Shown here: piece after piece, positions 6,331 through 14,482 of the stretch
Layout: every line of letters begins with the position of its first letter
Numbering within the stretch: position 1 is the stretch's first letter
Source: Sphaerisporangium melleum
Lineage (GTDB): Bacteria; Actinomycetota; Actinomycetes; Streptosporangiales; Streptosporangiaceae
Direction: 5' to 3'
Assembly: GCF_014646695.1 (NCBI RefSeq)
Contig: NZ_BMNT01000040.1
Span: forward strand, 1 to 64,000
DNA length: 64,000 bases
Notes under the pieces: model-generated
Databases searched by the model: none
What the model was told of the DNA's origin: nothing
Seen by the model: only the letters and a program-made list of their open reading frames with translations
Position numbers and translations under genes: made by a program

Positions 6331-8706
6331 TCAGAAGCGGCGGCGGTCGGCGGGGTGGGTCCAGGTGTGCCGGTGCCGGTGCCGGGCGGGACGGTCGTAG
6401 GGAAGGATCCACAGGTAGGGCCAGGTGCGGTCGTACCAGTGGGCGGGGCGGTGCCAGTGGCGGCGCAGGCCGCGTTCGCCCGGCCGGCCCGCGTACTCCT
6501 CGGCGTACTCCTCGTCCCCGGGCCGTTCGCGTCCGTCCGGGCCGAGCCGGGGGTCGGCGAGGTCCTCCGGCTTCATGCCCGGGGTGGTGCCGCCGCCGAA
6601 CCGGCCGAAGTCGGGCGAGTGGAACGAGGTCGCCGGGCGGTCCTGCAGAGCCAGCTCCATCGAGCGCACCCAGATCGGTCCCGGCAGCGTGGCCCCCTGG
6701 ACGCCGCCGTAGCTCTGGCCGCCGATCTCCACCCCGGTCAGCGGGTACTTGTAGGCGCCCCTGATGTCGCCGAGGCTGACCGCCGCCGCCAGGTCGGGGG
6801 TGTACCCCGCGAACCAGGCCGAGGTGTAGCCGTTGTTGGTGCCGGTCTTGCCGGCCGCGTCCCGGCCGATGCCCTGGCCTTTCATCGTGCCCCGGGTGAA
6901 CACCCCGCTCAGGATGTGGTTGACCGCGTCGGCGACGTCCTTCTCGACGGCCTGGCGGCAGTCCGGTTTGAGCTTGGTACGCACGCCCCGCGCATCGACG
7001 ATCTCCAGGATGGCCGCCGGCCGGCAGTAGCGCCCGCGCGCGCCGAAGGCGGCGAAGCCGGCGGCCACGGTGAGCGGGTCCATCTCGTTGACGCCGAGGG
7101 TGAAGGTCGGCACCTCTCTGAGCGGCCGCCCGTCCGCGCGGACCATGCCGAGCGAGCGCGCGGTGCGCACGACGTCGCACAGTCCGACGTCGCGTTCGAG
7201 CATCATGTAGAAGATGTTCACCGACTGCCAGGTGCCGGTGGCCAGGCTGTACGGGCCGCCCTTGCCCTCGCCGCCGGCGTTGTGCACGACCGTGCCGGGG
7301 GCGTTGACCTTGTGCCCGGCGCAGTCCTTGTACCCGGAGGAGGGGACGAAGCTGCCGGGGGTGTCGAACCCCTGGTCGAACCGCCAGCCCTTCGCCAGTG
7401 CCGTGGCCAGCGTGAACACCTTGAACGTGGACCCGGCCTGGAAGCCCTGCCCGCCGCCGTGCGCCATGTCGGCGGGCAGGTTGTAGGTCGTCCGCGGTCC
7501 GTCCTTGCGCTCGCCGGGGTTGGCCCCGTACTTCTTGCTCGCCGCCAGCGCGCGCACCCGCCCGGTACCCGGCTCGACCATCGCCTCGGCGGCCACCTGG
7601 TCGTCCTTGGCGTGGACGTACGCGGCGATGGCCTTGTCGGCGGCCTTCTGCGCGGTGGGGTCCAGCGTCGTCCTGATCGTGATCCCGTCGCGGAACAGCC
7701 GGCGCTCGCGTTCGGCCACCGTGCGGCCGAACGCGGGGTTGAGCAGCACCTCCTTCTGCACGTACAGGCAGAAGAAGGAGTGGTCGCTCTCGGAGCACCC
7801 GCCGGGTTCGGGCCGCAGGTTCAGCATGAGCGGGCGGGCCTTGGTGGCGACGGCGGTCGCCTGCGGGATCATCTTGAGCTGCGCCATGCGGTCGAGCACG
7901 AGGTCGCGCCGCTCGCGCAGCCGCTGCCGCTGCTCGGGGCCGAGCGTGGGGTCGGTGAAGTACGGGGTGCGGACCGCCCCGGCCAGGGTCGCGGCCTGGT
8001 CCAGGGTGAGCGCGGCGGCCGAGGTGCCGAAGAACCGCTGCGCGGCGGCCTGGACGCCGAACGCCCCGCCGCCGAAGTAGGCGATGTTGAGATAGCGCAC
8101 CAGGATCTGGTCCTTGGTGTACTTGCGCTCCAGGCTCACGGCGTACCGCAGCTCCTGCAGCTTCCTGCGGATGCTCGGCGCCCGCGCCTGCTCGCGCTCG
8201 GCCTCCGAGCGGGCGTTCTGCACCAGGACGTTCTTCACCAGCTGCTGGGTGAGCGACGAGCCGCCCTGCACGATGCCGCCCGCCCGCGTGTTGCTGATGA
8301 TCGCCCGCAGGGTGCCCCGGATGTCCAGCCCGCCGTGCTCGTAGAACCGGGCGTCCTCCATCGCGACGATCGCCTTCAGCATCATCGGGGCGATCGCCGT
8401 GAGGCCGACCGACTCCCGGTTCTGCACGTAGAACCGGGCGAACTGCCGGCCGTCCTTGTCCAGCAGCCGGCTGCGCTGGGGCAGCGGCGCCTCCCACAGG
8501 ACCGCCGGCACCTCGAACACGTCGTGGGCGAGGTCGCGGGTGAAGACGCCCACCCCGCCGACGGCGGGCAGGGCGAGCGCGGCGACCAGTACACCGCCCG
8601 CCACCCCGGCCCCGCCCAGCACCGCGAGACCCGCCAGCACCGGTCGCTCCCGGCGCGGCGAGGACTCCCCGCCGGGCGCCCGGCGGACGTCGGATCCCGA
8701 GGTCAC
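6331..8706 (-). CDS. Bifunctional class A penicillin-binding protein (transglycosylase/transpeptidase)
   Basis: A 791-residue class A PBP. Residues 1-50 hold a cytoplasmic tail and one membrane segment. The GT51 glycosyltransferase domain shows EDARFYEHGGLDIRG with the catalytic Glu, GGSSLTQQLVKN, then RKLQELRYAVSLERKYTKDQ and YLNIAYFGGGAFGVQAAA. The transpeptidase domain has the active-site AGSTFK (SxxK), QSVNIF (SxN) and AGKTGTNNGYTSAWFAG (KTG). The enzyme polymerises lipid II and cross-links the stem peptides outside the membrane. The C-terminal 90 residues are Arg/His/Pro-rich. It is transcribed as a single gene and faces away from murA. Confidence 0.95.
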   Translation of the reverse strand: MTSGSDVRRAPGGESSPRRERPVLAGLAVLGGAGVAGGVLVAALALPAVGGVGVFTRDLAHDVFEVPAVLWEAPLPQRSRLLDKDGRQFARFYVQNRESVGLTAIAPMMLKAIVAMEDARFYEHGGLDIRGTLRAIISNTRAGGIVQGGSSLTQQLVKNVLVQNARSEAEREQARAPSIRRKLQELRYAVSLERKYTKDQILVRYLNIAYFGGGAFGVQAAAQRFFGTSAAALTLDQAATLAGAVRTPYFTDPTLGPEQRQRLRERRDLVLDRMAQLKMIPQATAVATKARPLMLNLRPEPGGCSESDHSFFCLYVQKEVLLNPAFGRTVAERERRLFRDGITIRTTLDPTAQKAADKAIAAYVHAKDDQVAAEAMVEPGTGRVRALAASKKYGANPGERKDGPRTTYNLPADMAHGGGQGFQAGSTFKVFTLATALAKGWRFDQGFDTPGSFVPSSGYKDCAGHKVNAPGTVVHNAGGEGKGGPYSLATGTWQSVNIFYMMLERDVGLCDVVRTARSLGMVRADGRPLREVPTFTLGVNEMDPLTVAAGFAAFGARGRYCRPAAILEIVDARGVRTKLKPDCRQAVEKDVADAVNHILSGVFTRGTMKGQGIGRDAAGKTGTNNGYTSAWFAGYTPDLAAAVSLGDIRGAYKYPLTGVEIGGQSYGGVQGATLPGPIWVRSMELALQDRPATSFHSPDFGRFGGGTTPGMKPEDLADPRLGPDGRERPGDEEYAEEYAGRPGERGLRRHWHRPAHWYDRTWPYLWILPYDRPARHRHRHTWTHPADRRRF

Positions 8707-8759
8707 GGCATTAGACGTACGACCGCAGGAAGCCCGGCAAACGCCCCTTCGGGGAAGCT

Positions 8760-10064
8760 TTACGCTTCCCGGTTGATCTTCAGTCCAAGTGAGGTGAACT
8801 GGTCGAAAACGCGGTGGTACCCGCGCTCGATGTGGTTCACGCCGCGCAGCGTCGAGTTGCCCTCGGCGACCGAGGCGGCGAGCACCGCGGAGAACCCCGC
8901 GCGGATGTCGGGCAGCGTGACGTCGGCGCCGCGCAGCTTGGAGATGCCCCGAACCACCGCCGAGTGCTTGGCGTTGGTGTCGTGGTAACGGCAGGCCGGG
9001 CCGCCCAGGCAGGCGTCGAAGACCTCGATCTCACAGCCCATCTTCTGCAGCGCCGGCACGTACACCAGACGGTTCTCGAAGACGGTCTCGTGCAGCACCG
9101 ACATGCCCTCGGCCTGGGTGAACAGCACCATCAGCGGCGTCTGCCAGTCGGTCATGAACCCCGGATGGGTGTCGGTCTGCACCGCGGCGCCGCGCAGGCC
9201 GTTGGGCGCCGAGGCGGTCAGCCAGTCGTCGGTGATGTCGAACTGCGCGCCCATGCGGGCCAGGGTGGTGATGGCGGTGACCAGGCGGTCCTGCGGGCAG
9301 CCGTGCACCCGCACCTCGCCGCCGGTGATCAGCCCCGCCACCAGGTAGGAGAACGCCTCGATGCGGTCGCCGGCGAGCCAGGTGGACGCGCCCCGCAGCC
9401 GGTCGACCCCTTCGATGACGATGCGCCGGTCCGGGCTGAGCTCGATGCGCGCGCCCATGCGCTGCAGGAACAGCGCCAGCTCGACGACCTCGGGCTCGGT
9501 GGCCGCGCCCTTGATCACCGTCTTGCCCTCGGCGAGCACCGCCGACAGCAGGATCGTCTCGGTCGCGCCGACGCTGGGGTAGGGAAGCTCGATGCGCGTG
9601 CCGCGCAGCCGGGTGGCCTTGGCCGAGATGCCGCCGTCGCCGACCTCCACCTCGGCGCCCATCGCGCGCAGCGCCTCGACGTGGAAGTTGACCGGCCGCC
9701 GCCCGATGGGGTCGCCGCCCACCAGGGGGACGAACGCCTCGCCGGCCAGGTGGAGCAGCGGGCCGAGCATGAGGATCGGGATGCGGTTCAGCCCGGTGAA
9801 CGCCGCGGGGACCCGGGGACGGATCTCGGGGCCGCGCTCGAGGGTGATCTCGCGCGCGGTGATCTGCACCTCGATGCCCAGGGCGTCGAGCATCGCGGCG
9901 GTGATGCCGACCTCGCCCACCTCGGGCGCGTTGTGCAGGGTGCTCGGGCCGCTGCCGAGCATCGCGGCGACCATGTGCTTGGACACCGCGTTCTTGGAGC
10001 CCCGGACCTCGACGTCACCGCGCAGCGGCCCGGAGGGTTCGATCTGCCATACCTCATCGCTCAC
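8760..10064 (-). CDS. murA: UDP-N-acetylglucosamine 1-carboxyvinyltransferase
   Basis: A 434-residue EPSP-synthase-fold enzyme adding enolpyruvate to UDP-GlcNAc, the first committed step of peptidoglycan synthesis. Features are the N-terminal GSKNAVSK (Lys-Asn of the active site), LVGGDPIGRRPVNFH, YPSVGATETIL, HPGFMTDWQTP, FENRLVYVPAL and the C-terminal DIRAGFSAVL and HIERGYHR. At the loop where most MurA enzymes carry the fosfomycin-alkylated Cys (GGC), this one has Asp (GGD). Start: GTG 10064, because homology begins at once and a TAGGCT element sits 7 nt upstream; longer minus-strand starts lack support. Whether it is the only murA of the genome cannot be told. Confidence 0.93.
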   Translation of the reverse strand: MSDEVWQIEPSGPLRGDVEVRGSKNAVSKHMVAAMLGSGPSTLHNAPEVGEVGITAAMLDALGIEVQITAREITLERGPEIRPRVPAAFTGLNRIPILMLGPLLHLAGEAFVPLVGGDPIGRRPVNFHVEALRAMGAEVEVGDGGISAKATRLRGTRIELPYPSVGATETILLSAVLAEGKTVIKGAATEPEVVELALFLQRMGARIELSPDRRIVIEGVDRLRGASTWLAGDRIEAFSYLVAGLITGGEVRVHGCPQDRLVTAITTLARMGAQFDITDDWLTASAPNGLRGAAVQTDTHPGFMTDWQTPLMVLFTQAEGMSVLHETVFENRLVYVPALQKMGCEIEVFDACLGGPACRYHDTNAKHSAVVRGISKLRGADVTLPDIRAGFSAVLAASVAEGNSTLRGVNHIERGYHRVFDQFTSLGLKINREA

Positions 10065-10071
10065 GGGGGAC

Positions 10072-10077
10072 AGCCTA
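10072..10077 (-). promoter_or_regulatory. Leaderless -10 element (TAGGCT) for murA
   Basis: On the minus strand TAGGCT is followed by 7 nt (GTCCCCC) and then the GTG start of murA, with no Shine-Dalgarno sequence. The geometry puts transcription initiation at the start codon. Confidence 0.55.
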
Positions 10078-10180
10078 ACCGGGCGCTCCGGGTCGGCCGA
10101 AGGCACCGCCTGCCGGCTCTCCTCGGTAGCATGAAGGGTCCGCGTGCTGGTGCTGGAACGGTTCATGGCGAGGTGATCGG

Positions 10181-10837
10181 GTGCGGCAGCTGCGCGACTT
10201 CGGGCTCACCGTCATCGTGCTGGCCCTGCTGGGGGTCGCGGCCGGGTTCCTGTGGTCGGTCCTCGCGCCCCGCACGCCGTACGTCGTCACCAAGACGGGC
10301 CCGCAACTCGCCGATCCCACCACCCAGACGCTGATCGCGGCCGACGGCTGGTTCGCCGTCATCACCGGCGCGGCGGGGCTCGCGTGCGGCATCGTCGCCT
10401 ACCTCATCGCCCGCAAGGGGCGCCCGCTCGCCCTGCTGGCGGGTCTGGCGGCCGGCGGCCTGCTGGCCGGGTGGCTCGCGCTCAGCGTCGGCACCTCCGT
10501 CGGCGGATCCATGATCCAGGCCGCCGCGGCGCCCGGTGGTGCTTCGGCGGGCGACACGGTGAACGTGCTGTCGCTGACCGCGCGCGGGGTGCTGCTGGCC
10601 TGGCCGCTGGTCGCGGTGGCGGTGTTCGGCATCATCGAGTCGGTCGACGGCTACCGCGACTCGCCGCCGCGCCACCCGTACGCCGGCGAGCCCGCCCCGC
10701 CCCGCAGCGGGCCGGGCGAGCCCTGGCCGGGCGACGCCTACCACGCCGGCCCGGGCCGAGCGGAGCCCGGCCCCCACGGGCCCCGCTCTTCCCTCTCCGA
10801 CCCCGACTCTCCGGAAGGCCCGGGCACGGGCGGCTGA
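10181..10837 (+). CDS. Four-helix membrane protein, possibly DUF2567-like
   Basis: A 218-residue membrane protein divergent from murA. GTG 10181 follows a GAGG element about 8 nt upstream. Hydrophobic helices are visible at about residues 8-29, 57-77, 82-104 and 133-155, leaving an extracytoplasmic loop with PYVVTKTGPQLADP. The C-terminal 60 residues are Pro/Gly-rich and soluble. The layout (first helix, conserved loop with LIAADGWFA, three further helices) resembles actinobacterial proteins of the DUF2567 type, but I am not certain of the family. Function unknown. Confidence 0.7.
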   Translation: MRQLRDFGLTVIVLALLGVAAGFLWSVLAPRTPYVVTKTGPQLADPTTQTLIAADGWFAVITGAAGLACGIVAYLIARKGRPLALLAGLAAGGLLAGWLALSVGTSVGGSMIQAAAAPGGASAGDTVNVLSLTARGVLLAWPLVAVAVFGIIESVDGYRDSPPRHPYAGEPAPPRSGPGEPWPGDAYHAGPGRAEPGPHGPRSSLSDPDSPEGPGTGG

Positions 10838-10944
10838 CCCGGCGGAGCCCCGGGCCCTCGATCGGAGCGCCGGTCAGGCGCGCCCACCAGAACGCTCAAC
10901 GAGGTCCGCGCGGCGGCTCATGGGGCTCGCGGCCCCCCTGACCT

Positions 10945-11568
10945 CTAGTGCGGGTCGTCGACGGGGGTGCACGGCGCGACGGACGTGCCCGCCTGGGCCA
11001 GCCAGGCGCCGAGTCGCCAGGGCACTCGCGCGTCCTGGTTGTCGCGGAACTCCACCACGAGCGTCTCCCCGGGCCTGATGTACCGCGGCGAGATCCGGAT
11101 CGTCCGTACCGAGGTCACCTGGGTGGCCTTGGCGGACCGCGACCCATCGACCATCGAACGCAACTCGCGTGGCCGCGTGGCGGCCGGTCCGCCGTAGGTC
11201 TCGTCCACGCCCGCGAACCGATCGGGTGCGCACTGCTCGCCGGCGGCCAGGAACGTCACATCGGCCCGGATGCCGGCCGCACCCAGCCTGGCCTGCAGCC
11301 CGGCGGGGTCGTGCAGTTCGTTCACGGTCACCGTGATCGTGCCGTCCGGGCTCTCGGTCACCGCGTAGGCGGGGGTGCCGGCTCCGCCGAGCAACGGTGC
11401 GGCGACGAGCGCCGCCGCTGCGACACCGGCCGCGATCAGTAACCGGGGGCCGGTGACGACGCGCCGCCGCGGGCGCATCCCGTCGAGGAGCCGCTGCCGA
11501 GCTCCGGCGAGCTCCTCGGGGGTGGCCGGCGGAATGGTGCTCCACATGGCCTTCAGTTGGGCATCCAT
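10945..11568 (-). CDS. Single-pass membrane protein downstream of an ECF sigma factor (anti-sigma-like context)
   Basis: A 207-residue protein with a cytosolic N-terminus (MDAQLKAMWSTIPPATPEE), one membrane helix around residues 42-60 (LLIAAGVAAAALVAAPLLGG) and an extracytoplasmic domain ending VAPCTPVDDPH. Of two ATGs, the one at 11568 is 7 nt after AAGGAG while the one at 11574 is only 1 nt away, so 11568 is preferred. The start lies 2 bp after the sigma-factor stop, so the two are co-translated. The topology suits a membrane-bound sigma regulator or a sigma-controlled surface protein; no zinc-binding anti-sigma HxxxCxxC motif is visible, so the anti-sigma role is only contextual. Confidence 0.7.
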   Translation of the reverse strand: MDAQLKAMWSTIPPATPEELAGARQRLLDGMRPRRRVVTGPRLLIAAGVAAAALVAAPLLGGAGTPAYAVTESPDGTITVTVNELHDPAGLQARLGAAGIRADVTFLAAGEQCAPDRFAGVDETYGGPAATRPRELRSMVDGSRSAKATQVTSVRTIRISPRYIRPGETLVVEFRDNQDARVPWRLGAWLAQAGTSVAPCTPVDDPH

Positions 11569-11570
11569 CG

Positions 11571-12143
11571 TCATTCTCCTTGTTCTTGTCGATTCAGTGC
11601 GTGACGGACCCGGTGGCGGGCCCGGTTGAGCCGCGAGGCGACGGTTCCCGGCGGGATGGCGAGCGCTTCGGCCACCTCCTGGTAGCTCAGTTCCGCCCAC
11701 GCGACGAGCAGCAGTACGTCGCGGTCGGCCTGGGAGAGGTCCAGCAGCGCCTGTGCCAGCGGCCGGTTGACCGCCAAGGTGCCGACCCCGTCCTCCACCC
11801 GCAGGCCCGACAGCTCCGCCGGATGCACGCCGCTGCGGATGTAGGCGCGGTAGAGGCTCGTCTCCGCGCGCCGTCGCTTGCCGATCACGTTGGAGGCGAT
11901 GCCGTACAGCCAGGGCCGGGCGTCGCTGCGGCTACGGTCGTAGTCGCCTCGGTGCTGGAAGGCCGCCAGAAAGGTGTCGGCCACGATGTCCTCCGCCTCG
12001 CTCGGCCCCAGGCGCCTGGTGGCGTAGCGGTGCAGGAGCGGCGCGTGCCGGTCGAAGAGGACGGAGAAGATCTCGGGTTCATCGAGCGATCTTTCGATGA
12101 GGATCGCGTCATGGACCTCGACAGCTTCGCGGGAGAGTGTCAT
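11571..12143 (-). CDS. ECF-type RNA polymerase sigma factor
   Basis: A 190-residue sigma-70 family protein of the extracytoplasmic-function class. Region 2 is seen in EIFSVLFDRHAPLLHRYA, EAEDIVADTFLAAF and DARPWLYGIASNVIGKRRR; region 4 in LSQADRDVLLLVAWAEL and LSYQEVAEALAIPPGTVASR followed by LNRARHRVR, the -35-recognition helix-turn-helix. ATG 12143 is preceded by GAAAGG at 9 nt; a GTG at 12176 is also in frame. It is the first gene of a two-gene unit with the anchored protein downstream. Its target promoters and signal cannot be read from sequence. Confidence 0.9.
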   Translation of the reverse strand: MTLSREAVEVHDAILIERSLDEPEIFSVLFDRHAPLLHRYATRRLGPSEAEDIVADTFLAAFQHRGDYDRSRSDARPWLYGIASNVIGKRRRAETSLYRAYIRSGVHPAELSGLRVEDGVGTLAVNRPLAQALLDLSQADRDVLLLVAWAELSYQEVAEALAIPPGTVASRLNRARHRVRHALNRQEQGE

Positions 12144-12272
12144 GCATACCGGCCTTTCGTCGGCGTATGCGGTCACTCGTACTTACCGCGGCACGCCGAA
12201 AAGCTTCACCGGCCATGCTGGGACGGCCCGGCGGGGACACGCCGCCCTCGGTGTCCTGCCCGGGCCGGGAGG

Positions 12273-13673
12273 TCAGCCGAGGGGCGGGCGGCGGTCGCCG
12301 TACCGGGTGGCCTGCTCGAAGGCATGCGCCGCGCGCAGCACCGTGAGGTCGGCCCACGGCCGTCCGACGATCTGCACGCCGACCGGCAGGCCCTCGGGGG
12401 TGAACCCGCACGGCACCGAGGCCGCGGGCGCGTGCAGCACGCTGATCCAGTACGCCGAGCGCATCCAGGCCAGGTAGTCCGGCATCGGCGTGCCGTCGAT
12501 CTCGGTGACGTGGCGCTGCCCGACCGGGAAGGGCGGCACCTGGCTGACCGGGCAGATCAGGATGTCGTAGGTGTCGAAGAAGGCGTTCATCCGCTGGAAC
12601 AGGCCGCTGCGCAGCCGCTCGGCGCGGGCGAGGTCGGCGCCGGTGACCTTCAGCCCCTGCTCGACGTTCCAGGCGACGTTGGCGCCGAGCAGGTCGCGGG
12701 GCAGCTCGCCGAAGGCACTGGCGTAGTGCCAGGCGCGGTAGGTGCGGAAGGCGTCCTCGGCGCCGGACAGGTCCAGCTCGACCTGCTCGACGTCCGCGCC
12801 GAGGCCGGCCAGCACGCCGGGCGCGCGCGCGGTCACCGCCGCGGTCGCCGGGTCCACGGGCAGGCCGCCGAGGTCGGGGCTCCAGGCGACCCGCATGCCG
12901 GCGACGCCGGTGTCCAGCGGCGCGGCGAACACCGAGCCGTCCTCGCGCACCGCGAAGGGCGAGGTGGGCGCGAACCCGGAGATCACGCTCATCAGCAGGG
13001 CGGCGTCGGCGACCGTCCTGGCCATCGGCCCGGCGACGCTCAGGGTGAACCAGGCCGCGGTGGGCGAGGCGTCCGGGACCCGGCCGGGGGTCGGCCGCAG
13101 GCCGACGACGTTGCAGAACGAGGCGGGGTTGCGCAGCGAGCCGCCCATGTCGGAGCCGTCGGCCAGCGGCACCAGCCCGGCGGCGAGCGCCGCCGCCGCG
13201 CCGCCGCTGCTGCCGCCCGCGCTCTTTGCGGTGTCGTACGGGTTGCGGGTGGCGCCGAAGATCTCGTTGACGGTGTGCGAGCCGGTGCCGAACTCGGGGG
13301 TGTTGGTCTTGCCGAGGGTCACCGCGCCGGCCGCGCGGGCCCGCCGCACCACCAGCGCGTCGCTCGCGGGCACGTGGTCGGCGAACAGCGGCGAGCCGTA
13401 GGTGGTGCGGATGCCGGCGGTGTCGGTGAGGTCCTTGAACGCGATGGGCAGCCCGTGCAGCGGGCCCTGCCAGTGGCCGCGGGCCAGGCCCTCGTCGAGC
13501 CGCCGCGCCTCCGCGAGCGCCCGCTCGGCGGTCAGGGTCACGATCGCGTTGACCTCGCCGCCCACCTGCTCGATGCGGCGCAGGTGCGCCTCGGTCAGCT
13601 CGGCCGCGCCGACCCGCCGCTCGCGCAGCAGGCCCAGCATCTCGACCGCCGACAGGTAGAACAGCTCGCTCAC
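12273..13673 (-). CDS. Amidase (amidase-signature family)
   Basis: A 466-residue amidase-signature hydrolase. The Ser-cisSer-Lys triad is present: Lys in LPIAFKDLTDTAG, the cis-Ser in AGGSSGGAAAALAAG and the nucleophile Ser in GSDMGGSLRNPAS. The C-terminus has CGFTPEGLPVGVQIVG, usual for the family. Start GTG 13673 was chosen because SELFYLSAVEM is the normal beginning. The gene sits alone, and an 18-bp perfect palindrome lies 122 bp upstream. GatA function is unlikely because gatC and gatB are not adjacent; a detoxifying or nitrogen-scavenging amidase is more probable. Substrate unknown. Confidence 0.9.
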   Translation of the reverse strand: MSELFYLSAVEMLGLLRERRVGAAELTEAHLRRIEQVGGEVNAIVTLTAERALAEARRLDEGLARGHWQGPLHGLPIAFKDLTDTAGIRTTYGSPLFADHVPASDALVVRRARAAGAVTLGKTNTPEFGTGSHTVNEIFGATRNPYDTAKSAGGSSGGAAAALAAGLVPLADGSDMGGSLRNPASFCNVVGLRPTPGRVPDASPTAAWFTLSVAGPMARTVADAALLMSVISGFAPTSPFAVREDGSVFAAPLDTGVAGMRVAWSPDLGGLPVDPATAAVTARAPGVLAGLGADVEQVELDLSGAEDAFRTYRAWHYASAFGELPRDLLGANVAWNVEQGLKVTGADLARAERLRSGLFQRMNAFFDTYDILICPVSQVPPFPVGQRHVTEIDGTPMPDYLAWMRSAYWISVLHAPAASVPCGFTPEGLPVGVQIVGRPWADLTVLRAAHAFEQATRYGDRRPPLG

Positions 13674-13794
13674 CCGCGCCCCCTTCGGCACACTCGCCCC
13701 CGCCCGGCCCGCCGGGCGGCTCCCGTCAGGCCAGTCTGGACACCCGGCACGCCTCCGGCGACGGCAAGGGTTGCCAAGGGCGCCCACACCGGCT

Positions 13795-13812
13795 CGCCAC
13801 CGTACGGTGGCG
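13795..13812. promoter_or_regulatory. 18-bp perfect palindrome upstream of the amidase gene
   Basis: CGCCACCGTACGGTGGCG is a gapless perfect palindrome between the ybaK-like gene and the amidase, both on the minus strand. A gapless dyad cannot form a good hairpin loop, so a dimeric regulator site is more likely than a terminator. Confidence 0.45.
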
Positions 13813-13881
13813 CCGGATTCGCCTTATACCTTCCCGCCGGCGCGGGGCCGGCGAGAGGGCTTCGGCGTACGGCGGGGGAGG

Positions 13882-14382
13882 TCAGGAGGACTTGGCGATG
13901 GCGGCGGTGACGGCCTTGGTGAGGCGGATCAGGTCGGCGGGGGCGGCCTCGATCTGCAGGCCGCGCCGGCCGGCGGAGAAGTAGATCGTCTCGAAGTCCA
14001 GCGCCGAGGAGTCGATCACGGTGGGCAGCGCCTTGCGCTGGCCGAGCGGGCTGATGCCGCCGACCACGTACCCGGTGACCCGCTCGGCCTTGGCCGCCTC
14101 GGCCATCGCCGCGCGCTTGCCGCCGAGGGCGGCGGCGAAGGCCTTGAGGTCGAGTTTGCCGGCGACCGGGACGACGGCGACCGCGAGCCCGGTCTCGACC
14201 TCGGCGACCAGGGTCTTGAAGACCCGTTCGTGCGGCAGGCCGAGCGCGTCGGCGGCCTCCTCGCCGTAGGCCTGGGCGTTCGGGTCGTGGTCGTAGGGGT
14301 GCAGGGTGAACGCGGCGCCGGCCTTGGTCAGGGCCACGGTGGCGGGAGTGCCCTGCCCTCCCTTGCTTTTGGTCTTGGTCAC
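13882..14382 (-). CDS. ybaK: Cys-tRNA(Pro)/Cys-tRNA(Cys) deacylase, YbaK/EbsC family
   Basis: A 166-residue INS/YbaK-fold editing protein that hydrolyses Cys mischarged on tRNA(Pro). Family features are PYDHDPNAQAYGEEAADALG, HERVFKTLVAEVE with the catalytic Lys, AVVPVAGKLDLKA, GYVVGGISPLGQRKALPTVID (GGISPxG core) and FSAGRRGLQIE. The gene is divergent from hisD. GTG 14382 has no Shine-Dalgarno sequence, and TAGGCT lies 6 nt upstream, so a leaderless transcript is likely. Confidence 0.9.
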   Translation of the reverse strand: MTKTKSKGGQGTPATVALTKAGAAFTLHPYDHDPNAQAYGEEAADALGLPHERVFKTLVAEVETGLAVAVVPVAGKLDLKAFAAALGGKRAAMAEAAKAERVTGYVVGGISPLGQRKALPTVIDSSALDFETIYFSAGRRGLQIEAAPADLIRLTKAVTAAIAKSS

Positions 14383-14388
14383 CGCCCC

Positions 14389-14394
14389 AGCCTA
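14389..14394 (-). promoter_or_regulatory. Leaderless -10 element (TAGGCT) for the ybaK-like gene
   Basis: TAGGCT on the minus strand is separated by 6 nt (GGGGCG) from the GTG start. The divergent hisD element lies 77 bp away, so the two promoters share a short AT-rich region at about 14400-14420. Confidence 0.55.
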
Positions 14395-14470
14395 ACGGCA
14401 GATTAAAATCTACAATGTAAAGGCACCGTCCACATGGCGGACGCGCACCGGAGTGGGCGGCCACCCTCCG

Positions 14471-14476
14471 TAGACT
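14471..14476 (+). promoter_or_regulatory. Leaderless -10 element (TAGACT) for the his operon
   Basis: TAGACT is followed by GGTCCG and the GTG start of hisD at 14483. No ribosome binding site is present. Confidence 0.55.
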
Positions 14477-14482
14477 GGTCCG

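Noticed and set aside
8814-10334. A 506-codon plus-strand frame opposite murA
   Set aside because: It is a shadow of murA with no motif; murA explains the sequence.
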